A DNA stretch of 64,000 nt. Origin: Asterochloris sp. CNOR1 (taxonomy: Eukaryota > Chlorophyta > Trebouxiophyceae > Trebouxiales > Trebouxiaceae). This document shows, one piece after another, positions 10,210 to 21,829 of the stretch. The stretch spans positions 1,798,001-1,862,000 of the forward strand of contig OZ017761.1 in assembly GCA_963969365.1 (NCBI GenBank), given 5' to 3'. Below the pieces are notes generated by a model, which saw only the letters and a program-made list of their open reading frames with translations, made no database searches and was not told the origin of the DNA. A program made the translations under genes and the position numbers. Numbering within the stretch: position 1 is the first letter of the stretch; every line of letters starts with the position of its first letter.

Positions 10210-13200
10210 GTGACCAGGTGTGTCTTGCTGTCCCCATCATTTGAGAATCAGGTGTGGCCTTCATGTGGGGCCAAACTCGATGGCTCCAGAGAGCAGCAAC
10301 TGAGCTGTCCAGACATCACGTCTCCCGCCATCATCTGGTTTCTTGAAATTCCAGCCAGTGTGACCACAGCAGTAGCCCCACAGCCAGCAGCAGGCTGCAC
10401 CAGCAGAGGCCATCAGCCGATCTGGCGTGGGATGGCAAGAGAGATAGCACCAGTGACAAACAAAGGCCCCCACTGGCTGCAGGGTGCCCATGACCTCAGC
10501 CCCGCAGCCCTGGAGGCCCTGCTGGGCGCCTGGTTTGCCAGCCAGAACCGCTCATTCTTCGCAGCCAAGTGCTTCATCGAGACAGTCCTCGAGCTGCACA
10601 GGGGAGGCGTCAGCCTGGGCTCAGTACAGCTGGGAGTGTCGACAGCGTCCCTGGAGTCTCGCCAGACGCTGCTGACACCACTGGAGCAGGACATTCTGCT
10701 GGTGTGGGTGGCCATTGTGATGCTGACACTGGAGGAGGTCGGAGTACCGCGCCACGGCCAGGTAAGAGGCCCCCGAGCCTGCCGGTCGAGCACCAGGAGC
10801 AGTAGCATGTGTGGGGTTGTCCAGCGCTGCCCAGGCGCCCTGCTGCTGACGCTGAAGGACATCAGAGCCCTGTGCCATGTTCAGGTGAGACTGTTGCAGT
10901 TTAGAGGTCTGTGATCTTTGGTGCACGATTGTCTGGGGCAGCTGGCATAAGCCTCCAGTGTGCTGGGCACCCTCTGACACCTTTGGCTGGTGTCCCTGTT
11001 GTTTTGGGTAGCCCTCCGTCTTGGGAGGTTATTGGGCCCAGGTGGGGGGCTGACATTCACTTGTAGTGCAATTGGACGACTGTCAGGCAGCTGCTAGGTG
11101 GGCAGCAGCCAGTACGTCATCATGTTCAGGTGCAGAGCTGCAATGGGCAGAGCTTTCAAGCTGCTATGTCAACAGAGCGTGTTTTCCTGGAAACAAATGT
11201 CTGACCAGCGAGGCAGCCACACAATTGCACTGCAGGCTGCCGGCGCGCCAGCTGCAGCAGAGGGCGGCCCGGACTCTCGCCGCATGGCAGCGGGGCTGCA
11301 GAAGTTTGTGCAGCAGATCTGTGGCATGTATGGTAGCGGCTTCAGCAGCCAGCGCATGCTGCTGCAGCAATCTCTGGCCAGCTCACAGGTGGGCTTCAAA
11401 GTTTGGATACCACCTTTGGGACACCTGGCACTGCTTTCTGGACACAGGCTGCTGCTGCTGAGTGCTGTTTCCCCTTCCAGCTGCTCCAGCAGCCTTGGCC
11501 TCATGTCTCGCTGCCTGGGATTCTATGCAGACTGCCTAAATCAAAACGCCTGATGATGCTGTATGAGTCGCACCATGATAGCAGCCAGCACATGGCGCAG
11601 GCGCATTTTCCTGGCCTGCTATCGGTCAAGTCAGACAACATGCAGGCAGGTGCTGCTGACACACTGGTGTGCCCACTCACCCTGCTGCCAGGCACTTCAC
11701 CCTCAAGCGTACAAGGTAACTGTTCATCATGTCAGATTGCTGCATCCTGGTTTGATGCTGCATGCAGGCTGAAGGTGCTTCAGACCCAGATGCGGCAGGA
11801 GCTTCGCCAGCTGTGCTGCAGATGCAGCAGAACACACGCCTGGTGGTCCTCACGATTGAGGTGGGTTCGTGTGCAGCGCAGGCATGCATGGCGCCCGGGA
11901 CCTCCAGCGTTTGTTTGTGCTTGCTATGGCTTTGCATTACAGGCTGCAGGCTCACCTGACAACATGGGGTTGAGGGTTGGCTTGCTCTTGCTTGTGCAAT
12001 TGCAAATGTACAGACAGATTCTGTCAGCTAGCAGGCTGAAGCTGACATGCTGGCCCCGTATACAGGTACTGCAGGGGCACACACTGAGTTCTGTTTGTGG
12101 CTGTGACCAACACTGGCAGCACCCAGCCAGCCCTTCGTGTTTTATGTAGGTGTTTCAACGCAACAGTGTCCCTTGCAAGCTGCCTACCGACCAGGAGAGG
12201 CCTGCAGCCAGCAGTCCGGCCAGCCAAGGCCAGGGGTCTGCAGCCTCACCTGCACGCAGAACACAGCGCCAGCCACCAGAGAAGGCCTTGAACAACAGCA
12301 GCCTCAACAGCAGTCCAGGGCGGCCTGCCTCTCGCCGGGCAGGACAGAAACGGCGGTTGGGGTTGCAGGATGAGGCAGCGTCTCAAGCTGAGCAGGACAG
12401 CAGCGCCGGCTCTGGGGCTGCTGCTGAAGCTGAGCTTGGGGCCAGCACGGAGGCTGAAGCTGATGCTGCAGAGGCACCTGGCGCTGTCAAGGCTGGTCTG
12501 CCCGCTGCTGCTCAGGCCACAACCAGCAGCGTTGCATCTTGGCAGCCCGAGCTCACAGCAGAGGCAGACTTGGCGCGTGCTGCCCACCTGGGGGAGCCTG
12601 CTGCAGATGCTGCTGCAGACGCTGCTGCAGAATATAGTCCTGCTGATCGGGAATCAACACAGCAAGAGGCCCCTTGTGCTGAGCAGGCCCCTGCTGAGCA
12701 GAGGGCTGCTGACAGCCCGCCAGCAGACCGCAATCTGGAGCTTGCAGAGACAGGCTATGCCTGGTACCTGCGAGGACAGCAGCAGGGGCAGCAGCGGCTG
12801 CCCACAGAGTCGTGCAGGGAGGCGGCAGTGCACCTGCTGGTGGCTTTCCTGGGGGCGGCGCTGGGGTCACAGTGGGCGGTCAGCGCGTTTGTGCGGCACG
12901 CTGTGGCCTGCTACAGGTGCGCCCCCGGCGCGCTGTGGCATACATCTGTCTGATGTCGTGCTTGGGGGCGTCGCTGCCATCCCAGTAGGATGTCGGTGGC
13001 TTTGTGAGACATGTTTTGGCCTTCTGCAGGTGCATGTGCGCAACTGCTGCATGTGAGAGGCTGCCCAGTAGAAGCAGGTCTTGGGTAAGGGTCCCACCGT
13101 GCTCCTCTTTTGGCGCCAGCTGGGCTGCTCAGCATGTTTGTGCGGCACGCCATGGCCTGCTACAGGTGCATGCAGGCAAATGCTGCATGGATGCGCTGTC

Positions 13201-14911
13201 TTGCAGAAGCAGGTCGTGGGAATGTAGTCAGCTGCGCTCCTCTCTGGGCGGCAGTGGGCCCGCAGTGGGCTGTGAGCGTGGTTGTGCTGCCCCATCCACA
13301 AACACCCCTGGCTGTGACACAGCCATTGCCTGACAGACCTCCAATGCATGGTGCAGGCACGGGTTCGCGGCGGCAGACCTGCATGCCCAGCTGCAGCGAG
13401 GGGACTTTGAGCAGAGCGGCGGCGTCCTGCCCTCCAGCTCTGGCGGCCCCACCAGCACGCCTTACATCAATTCCCAGCTCTTTGCCAGGTGCGATACTGC
13501 TGGTGAAGCAATCAGCCAACCGGCGGCTGGTCCAGCGTGTTCCACACTAGCGCAGATGGGGCAACTCAGTGTCAGCTGCCTCCCTCAAGGGGGCTGGGTC
13601 GGTCTATGAGACACAGTGCATTGTGTGGCCCATCGGATGGGCAAGTCTCTGGAAGCTGTGAACCAGTGGCTGTTACTGTGATGTTCCATCCATGTTCAGA
13701 GCAGCAGCTCAGCCTCAGCTTTCCCTTGGCAGCAGCAGCTGCTGTGGGCTGCCCACCTGGATGCCACCAAGACCAGTCAAGCCTGGGCATCGCCATTCTT
13801 TCAGTCTGGGCAGGGCCATGCAGCTGACTGTACATCCCTTGTCTAATGCAGGCCTGGCTTGTGCAGTAACAACTGCCAGGGCATCACTGGGAGATCCTGT
13901 TCTCTTGTCACGACATCTTCCTGGTGTGTGAAACAGCCCACACAGTCTGCAAGACGCTGGCCCCTGTGCTGGTGCAGGTGGCTGTGTACTGTTTATATGA
14001 CCCTGGCCCAGCTGGGTATTGCCACGCCCTGCATGCGTGGGAGGGCTGGCTGGGCCTGGATCAGCATGGCTGGGAGCAGCTCACAAGCAATGGACAGCCT
14101 GGAAGCCCACAGGTGTGCTCTGTCTGCTGGTCAATGAGGTGTTGGGTGTGCAGGTGCTCCATGTGCCTCTGACTAGGTGTTTTGATACCTTTGGCTGTGG
14201 CAATGTCGGAGTCTTCAGTGTTGTGAGGCTGCTGTGAGGCTGCTTGCCACCTCCCAGCCTGCAGCTTGGCTCCCTGCCCTGTGGCTGTCTCAGCACAGCG
14301 GCCGCCACTCAGACAGCAGGCCACCTGCCTGCAGACTGGCTGACCAGCTGCACAAATGTCCATTGTTGCCGAGAAAGCAGGCTGGCCGACCTGCCTGCTG
14401 TCTGCTGACCTGATTGCATGGGGGCTGCCTGCAGCTTGGCAGATTATGTGTCCAATACCCTGCGCCAGGAGGTGGAGGCGGAGGAGGCAGCTGAAGGGCT
14501 GCAGGGAAGTGACCTGCCGCGAACCGGCCAGGGAGCCTACAAGGACGCCCAGCAGCACCTACCTGACACTCCCAGGCCACAGGTAGGGTTTCAGACTGCT
14601 GGGCAGCTGCAACTGAGTTGGGCACCGACTCTGGGTTGCTGCTGCATGCCTGTGTGAGAGCTGGAGAGCCCCGTGAGTGCTGGACGTGCTCTGCTGCAGC
14701 TGGATGCTTGGTGGCTGCAGTCCTCAGGCCGCAATGCTCAAGTGGGCATGCCGGTCAGCCAACTCGTGCCAATGTCTTGATGCAGGCCAGAGACCAGGCG
14801 TCCTTTGTTGTCATCGATGACCCTGACCTGAGACAGACGTCTACAGGGCTTGCAGTGATGGCTCAGCACCTGCAGCTCATCACCCTGGCCAGGCAGCATG
14901 TCCTGGCATGA
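10210..14911 (+). CDS. Unrecognised multi-exon protein
   Basis: The likely coding blocks, all followed by GT donors, are about 10400-10760, 10830-10884, 11110-11388, 11769-11861, 12151-12916, 13350-13489, about 13900-14110, about 14440-14581 and 14785-14911 (stop TGA). I do not recognise a family. The central exon is very rich in Ala, Gln, Ser and Glu (residues like AEAELGASTEAEADAAEAPG) and ends in a hydrophobic helix-like stretch, VHLLVAFLGAALGSQWAVSA. The exon at about 13900 has CKTLAPVLVQVAVYCLYDPG. The gene sits between two Crinkler-type genes, which may or may not be meaningful. The 3' half of exon 12151-12916 is copied three more times in the next intron. The start is uncertain because the upstream part of the first block may be intron. 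Confidence 0.4.
12840..13310 (+). repeat. Ladder of exon-end plus donor copies
   Basis: The exon end GTGCGGCACGCTGTGGCC...CTACAG followed by GTGC (donor at 12917) is repeated with donors at 13030 and 13166, and again without a clear donor near 13263-13310. The copy at 13136-13172 is nearly identical to the original. Spacing is about 113-143 bp. Confidence 0.8.
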
Positions 14912-14949
14912 GATGCCTTGACAAATTCATTTTAAAATGTTCTACAGAT

Positions 14950-15072
14950 ATATATAGGTCACGTTATAACAGGCCATGTGACACCCTGCAACTTGTCGTT
15001 ATATCACAGGCCATGTGACACCCTGTAACATGTCACTACCACTATATCACAGGCCATGTGACAGCCAGTGCT
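14950..15072 (-). repeat. Cluster of the dispersed CACATGGC repeat
   Basis: Three inverted copies of GGCCATGTGACACCCTG occur in 14970-15070, two extending to CAAC/TAACATGTC, separated by TATATCACA. They lie between the 3' ends of two convergent genes (stops at 14911 and 15257). Confidence 0.7.
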
Positions 15073-15213
15073 GAGTTTGCATATATTTTGTCATCCTCTT
15101 GAGTGCTGAGCACCTTCACCTGCTAAGTTGGTTGTTCATCAGCGCATTCTTCAGGTCAGCTCCTGCCTCAAAGGAAAGGAACGCAAAGTATGGCAGCTGT
15201 TGTCCACTGCATG

Positions 15214-15218
15214 TTACA
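15214..15218 (-). terminator. TGTAA poly(A)-type signal
   Basis: TGTAA on the minus strand lies 39 nt past the stop of the kinase-like gene. TGTAA is the usual poly(A) signal of chlorophyte green algae. Confidence 0.45.
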
Positions 15219-15256
15219 AGTTGTTGAACCACAAGTTGCAGATGTCAGGCACTGAT

Positions 15257-18200
15257 TCATCTGATGTTTGGCTGTGCACCAGCACTCCTACATGTGTCGC
15301 CAATGCAACTTATCCAGGGATCACCCAGTAAGTCTTCTGCTGTTGGCACAGCTTGGCCATGCCTGGAAGGCTGCATGCGCTGCAAGAATGCATGACCCTC
15401 TGGGCTCCTCACAACATCCAAACTGCGAAGCATGTTGCCAAGTACGAGAATGTCAGATGCCTCAGTGTATGCATCGCCTTGCTGCACAATGTTGTTGGGC
15501 CACGTTTCCACAGTGAATGCAGTTCTGCCGGGCCTCCCACACAGCTCCAAGTCGAGCAGGAAGTAGCGCCGCTGGATGCTGCAGGCTGTGTTGTGCCAGC
15601 GCAGATCTCTGTGGACAAACCCAGCCTGCACAACGATGGAGGGTCACGGCTCTGCCCAGGGCCGGGGACTGCACAGTCAAGGGACTGGACTCCCACGCTG
15701 TTCCTGCAGGGTGACAGTCATGAACAAGCCGACGTCCCTCACCTGGCACACCCAAGTGCCATCAGCCTTGCATGAGTGCGCACCTTGTGAAGAGCGGCGA
15801 GGCCATGCAGCAGGCCATGAGCTGCGCTGACTGCCTCCTCTTCATTGCGGGGTTTGGCATCGCTGCGCTGCAGACCAATTGGCTGCAAGTAGACACTATA
15901 GGTGTCCTCCTCAGACACGCCTGGGGGCTGCGTCGCATGCACAAGCCCAGCACAGCCTGCAGTGAGGAAGTAGACCGACTCCAGCTCAGCAGGGTCCACA
16001 CTCCAGGCGTTGCTGAAGAGGCTCCACTTCTCGATGGTCTTGTGCACAGTCAAATCAGACTTGAAGCACCTGCAGGCAGACCACAGGCATGTCAGGGTCA
16101 GATGGCAGCAGGTTCTACGAAGATGCAATGCTGTTTGAAAGTAGCAGAGGGGTTTCTACATGTGACAGGCCAGTGACTGCTGTTCAAGGGGGCCTTGCAT
16201 CCCGTGAGCCATGCTGGGCAGCATCATGCCATGCAAAGCAGGCTCAGGACGGCATCAGGGCTTGCCGACCAACATTGGTGCTGCCCTGGTCCAGAGGTAC
16301 GTCCGGATCATGAGTGCAGATGGCAGAGCAGGACACTCACAATGTGCGCGTATAGCCAAGCTGGTGTTTGGCCCTCTGCGGCAGGTCCACGGGGAGCACA
16401 TAGTTTGGAAGGAGTTCCTGGACGGCGCGCAGCAGGCGGTGCAGGTTGATCATGGCAATGACTAGCTCAGCCCGGTCTCTTGCGAGGTTGAGGTTCAGCC
16501 GCGGACCGACTGGCAGAGGCAGGGCGACACTCTCGCGCTCGATGGCGAAGAACTGAAATTGTGCACCAGCGGCTGCAGCTGTCAGGAGGTAGGGCAGATC
16601 TCCATAGTAAAGGGGAGACCATGCTGCCATCTTCCCTGCAGTCAGCACAAAAACACAACTTAGGGCTGCAACTTTGCATGGCAAGTGAGAAGTGGCCATG
16701 CTGCAGTTGGTAGCCAGTGGCCTGCTGGGCAGGATGGACATGGCAGCACCTGCTTTTTGCAGTGTGATTGCACAATGCTGGAGGGAAAGGCAGCCCAGGC
16801 AAAGGCATCTTTTGTATGACCCTTTTTGTCTCACGTCTCAAGTCCTCCACAGCCTCCTCAAGCCGCACACCCGCAGCCTTCTCCTCCCACTTGAACAGCA
16901 GGCGCTGGCCGTCTAGGCTGCGCAGTTGCCCATCTGGGCGTAGGCTCTTGCCCTTGTCTGACCGGCGGGTCATCGTGCTGTCAGTGTCACCCTCATCGCG
17001 AAGCACCATCAACCCGATTCGCCGCTGTGGTGGCAGCGACTCGTCCAGCCCGTCCACCAGCAGCTCAGTGAGGAATTTGTCGATGAATAGTGCAGTCATG
17101 TGCTCCTGTCCTGGCCTGAGGTGAGCACACATGGCAGCTGTGACTGCCGCTGCCAGGGTGAGGTGGCTGCCCGCGTCCTGCTCACACAGGCCCTCCAGAT
17201 CTGCGCTGAGGCCAGCCAGCGCTTTGCGGAAGACAGGCAGCTTGGCGGCTGGCCTCTGGTACAGAACGTCTTTTAGCTGTGCTGAGAGAGGCAGGCCCTG
17301 AAGTTCTGGCTGCACCAGTTCTGCTGCGCGTACAGGGGACACATCTGGCGGGGGACCTGCAGCAACAGCAGCCCAATTGTAAGGTACAGCCCAATGTGAA
17401 ACCTTTCCACCTGGCCACCTTCGACTTCGCGGCCAGCAAAGTGACCCACATAGAATCTTGCAGGTCATGCTGCCATACATCTCCCTGCAAGAGGCCAAAG
17501 AAGTGCGTGCCCTCCCCATTGCAGATGCAGCCCAGCACAATGGATGTGCAATGCCTGCAGGCTGAGCACAAGCATCTGCTAGCCCAAGTTGCCCTGCCAG
17601 ACAGAGATGGGTTCCTGCGCAGGTCCCCACCAGGTGTGCCAGCACAGAAGCTGCAGCCCACTTGAAAGAACCCATCACAGGGTGATCATGCCCAGGCCTG
17701 GCCATGACCCTGGTGTCCCACACATCACAAGAAGGCACAGCACATGATTGACATGGTGGCCTTTACCATAACAAGCAGCTTAGCAACCTCAAGTCTTCGC
17801 TCTTACTGCGCACTGCAAAGAGCTCAGGAGGTTCGCATTTCTTGGGCGCTCAAGCTCCAAGGCATCTACACTTAGCGTCAAGGCATCACCACTCACGCTT
17901 CTCAACCGCTGTGACACAGGCTGACTGTAAAGACTGCTTACCCAGCCCAATGGTGCAGCCCTGTGGACATACAAGTGCAAACATCCCTGCATGCCCAGGC
18001 TTGCAAGCCTGGTGGCAGGACCCTGGACAGCGCCTCCCGCCAGGCGCACCACCTGCTGCCACATGCCATGCAGGTCAAACCTTGCAGCCCTGCTTGTGAT
18101 CCTCACCTCCAGCCACCTGTTGCCTTCGGAAGCTCTTCAGCTCATTATTTGCATCATTCAAGAGCAGCCAGAGCCCTTCTTTGTTGACTGGATCCTTCTC

Positions 18201-18287
18201 AACCAGCCATGCTGCCTTGGCCTCGTTCACATCTCCCTCGAGCTTGGCCTCCATGTGCTGAGCATCCATGCCTGCAGCCGCCAGCAT
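15257..18287 (-). CDS. Crinkler-type nuclease-like/kinase fusion protein
   Basis: Minus-strand exons are 18287-18107 (ATG), about 18054-17807, 17356-16835, 16635-16341, 16069-15784 and 15625-15257 (stop). The join around 18106-18054 is weak, and short exons between 17807 and 17356 may be missed. The third block has SLRPDG, QRLLFKWEEKAAG and LEEAVEDL, a pattern like the nuclease-type domain preceding kinases in Crinkler proteins. The last exons form a protein-kinase C-lobe. VHRDLRWHN holds the catalytic HRD and Asn, LLDLEL replaces the usual DFG, and EASDILVLGNMLRSL follows. The HRDLRW-N form is typical of Crinkler kinases rather than standard plant kinases. The protein probably phosphorylates host or competitor targets, but no target is visible. 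No signal peptide was seen. The gene is divergent from the Crypton gene with about 350 bp between them. Confidence 0.6.
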
Positions 18288-18634
18288 TGAGAACACTCCA
18301 GATGGAAGATCAAGCCTCCATGTTCTTGGTGCAGTTTATGCAGCATAAGGCAGAATGTCCGCACCTGCGCAATTGTTGTGGAGATTGTCTCTTGCTGCTG
18401 GCAGCAGTGCTTGCTGACACGACAAAGCTGTGCTTGGTTGTCAAGCTTATCAATAGAACGTCAGCTGTGCGAAAATGAAATCAACAGTAGCGTTTTGCTA
18501 CCTGCAAGGGCCTCCCAAACCCGAACAACATTGCTTCCCGACCTAAGTACTAGGTCAATAAACCCTAGCGCGCCAAAGTGCTGTGGCCTACTGTACGACG
18601 ATAATAGAAATTAAAGTGCCCTAGATCGACCTTC
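18288..18634. other. Divergent intergenic region
   Basis: This region separates the minus-strand kinase-like gene and the plus-strand tyrosine-recombinase gene and probably holds promoters for both. A telo-box and an E2F-like half-site lie near the right end. No further coding segment was recognised. Confidence 0.5.
18560..18577 (+). promoter_or_regulatory. Telo-box plus E2F-like site
   Basis: AAACCCTA (18560-18567) is followed directly by GCGCCAAA (18570-18577), 58 bp before the ATG at 18635. In plants these two elements mark promoters of growth- and S-phase genes. Their use here is inferred. Confidence 0.4.
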
Positions 18635-21600
18635 ATGCAGCACTACCAGGTGCCATCTGTCGAGTACAGCAACTACATCAACCATGTCATCAGCCTGGGG
18701 CTGGCTGAGGACTACACAGCACAACTGCGTGCCAGCTGCTCCTCAAACAGCCCCCCTTCCCTCAGAGCGGCCATTGATCAAGCCTGCAGACACCTGTCTG
18801 GAGTGGTGGATGATCCCCAGCCAGTGCTGGCCTCTGCCCCTGGTGTGCACAGTTTAGAGACTTTGGGCCAGCAGAATGGAGCACCAGTCTCAGACGCAGC
18901 AGTTGGCTTGGCAGCAGCAATGCCTAACACTCCTGCGGAGGAAGCTCGTATCCTACAGCTCACCCAGCTCATCAATGCCCGTCATGGTGCGGCTAAGCCA
19001 CAGAACACAGTCCAGGCTGAAAAATCAGCTGCCAAGCTCTGGAGGGTAGGCGCTGCATGGCCTTCACTCCTGTTCTTATGGCCCCCTTGAGGCTTCCAAG
19101 GCCATGTCACTCACACACATGTGGTCCTGCAGAGACTCTGTGAGCAGGAGGCGCACCGTTACCCTGATGGCGACCTCATGTCTCAGGCCAAGATTCTTGA
19201 GTTCTCGATGTGGCTTGTGGATGTGGCAGTGCAGCAGAATGGTGCTCGCTACTCATTCAGCAGCGTGGGGTGAGAGGCCCCTTCACTACTGTGTCTGAGC
19301 TGCGCTCATGTCCCACCCTTCCCAACCCTTGGCCTGGTGCATGCAGTGATTATCTATGCCACCTCAAGGAAGTCCGCAGAGAGCAGTACTCAGAGGGCCG
19401 CATCACCTCAGATGTACCTGCACCCCTGGAGATTCAAGCAGTCAGGGACTTGCTCCGTGCACGTGGCAGGGAGATGCAGGCTGAGAACCTCAATGCTCAA
19501 GTGGCAGCTCAGGTGGGTACCGGCCTGGTCAGAGCATGTTGTGCAAACAGAATGATGGCGTGTCTGATCCCAGCTTGTTGTTTGCATCTGCAGGTGGATG
19601 CCGCACTGAGTGCAGAGCAGCTTCGCCAGTCCCTGCAAGCAGCTTTCCAGCAGAAGCAATGGCAGTGGACCTATCTGCTGAGGATGGCAATGACGTTCAT
19701 GCCAGCCACACTGGGCCGCTCTGATGACCTGCGCAAACTTCCCTGGAGCTGCCTGGCACTGAGGACGCAGGATAATGTGGGCCCAGTGCCCTCTGTGGCA
19801 ATCTTGTTTGGTAGCATGCAGGGGAAGACTGTGAAGCCTGGGCAGGTGGATATTCCTGGTGTTGTCAGGTATGCGCATTCAAGCTGTCAGACATAGTTGA
19901 GCTGTGTGCTGCAGTGTGTTTTCACTTGTTATGCCTCCTCTGCCACAGGTACAGAGACCATCGCATCTGTCCTCAGGCAGCGCTTGCCGACCTGGCTGTT
20001 GCCACCTTCCACAGGGGCATCAAACTTGAGGATCTGGCCAAGTTCATTGTTGCCGCCCCTAGCATGCAGGGGAGAGCCAGCTAGCCTGCAGCAGCCCATG
20101 AGTGGGGAGACTCTCAACGTTCACCTTCGGCAGGCTTTTGAACTTGCTGGTGAGCCAGTGCATCAATGCTGCAGCTTTTGGACACGGTTGTCGGTAACAT
20201 CTGTGGCTTGTTACACCGCAGGCGTGCCCTGTGGCAGGCTTGATGGGTACTCAGCTAAAGGGGAGGTCAGCCACAAATTCAAGAAGCATGGTGTGGAGGC
20301 GGCTAAGAGCGTGGGCATCAACAAAGCAGAGATCAAGATGGCGGCGAGGTAGGGAACTTAGGCCATGCTGTGCATCCTGAACAGTATTGTCCCCAGCTGG
20401 TTGACCATTGTTTTGCCTTTGCAGGCATGAGTCCGACACCACAGACCTGTATTGCATCTTTGACCCGGACACAGCCCACAGGCTGGCTGGTTGGGGACGG
20501 GACTGGCATGAGAATCATCGTTTGGGCCAGGCTGATTACAAGGTAGGATCACTGTAGTGCCAGTGCTTCTCACAGAAATCACCAAAATCTGGGGAGGGGG
20601 GGACTGATTCGATTGTGTTCTGCAGGCTGAGCAGGACGTGCTGGACCGCATCATCCCAGGCTTGACAGTGCTCCTGCGCCAAGCTGGCATGCGATGCCAC
20701 CCTGCACATCCTTTGCTGGCGCCCTTGAGGGCCATCGACCACCTGCGGCAAGTGTTTGTGCAGAATGCCAGCTTGAGAATTGGTTCATATGGGGACCAGT
20801 GGCTCCGCACCATCCCGCCAGCCGCCAGCCGCCTTCTGCAGAGCGCTGTAGGCAAGCAGCTGCGGCAGGAGACATGGGACAAACACGTTGCTGCTGAGGC
20901 GGTTCTCAGCGACAGGAATTTGTTGTTCACCAACCCAACGGTGAGCGCTGCGGCCCCTAGGTGGTGTAGTCAAACATGCATTGCTCTGAATCTTTGCCCT
21001 TCCATGTCGCAGGCTTTCTTCTTCAAGACGCTGGGTGGAATGGAGGCCATGCCTATGCCTCTTGCCCCGTTGTGATGCTGCCTCAGGTGCCTCTTTCCGG
21101 TGTGCAGCCCCCAGCATCAGCCATACCCATCCCATGGGTGCCTCTGCCTTCACAGGCCAGCCATGGCGTTACTCTGCCGCCTCAGTCCCTCAGTGCGCTG
21201 AGCGCCTTGGATGAGAGGGACTCCTTTTTGTTCGAGAAGCAGGTGTGTAGTCAATCGCCTTCCAGCTTGAGCGCCTGTGTACTGGTCAGACTGTACTTCC
21301 CCTTGTCAGCTGCAGGTCTGGAAGCTCTCAGAATTTCAAACAGTCCCAGAAGCATTTGAGGCGTTCTCCAAGATCTCAGCGGTGCCCTCAGACCTCCGCA
21401 GGTGGCATGGCAGCAAGAAGGATGCAAGGGCCAGCAGCACGGCCTTCTCGAGATTCAAGAACGGCCTTGCTGCTGAGGTCAGGAACCGCATGGCTGCCTT
21501 GGGAAGCACCATGGCTGTTGGTGTCGGGGCTTTAGAAATGGAACGTCGGCGCCTCCCCGCCACCAGGACAGTCAGCTCACTGCAGCAGCTATGCAGCAGA

Positions 21601-21648
21601 TACAGCAATGATTGCAAGCTACTTGGGAAGCGTAAGCAGGGCGGCTGA
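18635..21648 (+). CDS. Crypton-type tyrosine recombinase
   Basis: Exons are 18635-19045, 19133-19269, 19347-19512, 19594-19868, 19949 to about 20149, 20222-20348, 20425-20542, 20626-20940, then pieces from 21013 and about 21090-21240, and 21316-21648 (stop TGA). The middle has LGRSDDLRKLPWSCLAL (first catalytic Arg), GKTVKPG, RYRDHRICPQAALADLA, and then EVSHKFKKHG...AAKSVGI...AARHES..DLYCIFDP...LAGW. This is the DUF3504/Crypton arrangement with a candidate catalytic Tyr in DLY; the usual second Arg after the His is Lys here. The last exon (VWKLSEFQTVPEAFEAF) resembles the GCR1_C-like DNA-binding tail of Cryptons. Two joins (near 20060-20090 and 21075) do not keep frame with ordinary introns, so the copy may be slightly decayed. 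A domesticated host gene is the alternative. Confidence 0.65.
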
Positions 21649-21748
21649 GCAAGCCTTTGATTGTTTGCTGATCTGCATTCACAATTGCTACCGCCATCTA
21701 CCTGCACAGGTCACATCTCTCTGTTGAAAGTCATATTTTTCTGAGTGG

Positions 21749-21753
21749 TGTAA
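21749..21753 (+). terminator. TGTAA poly(A)-type signal
   Basis: TGTAA lies about 100 nt after the stop of the tyrosine-recombinase gene. Confidence 0.3.
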
Positions 21754-21829
21754 CATTTTACTCGTAAAGTGACATTTCACTCCACAAAATCACATGTCAT
21801 CTTGGGGGGCAAGCCTGCAGGCTTGCCTC

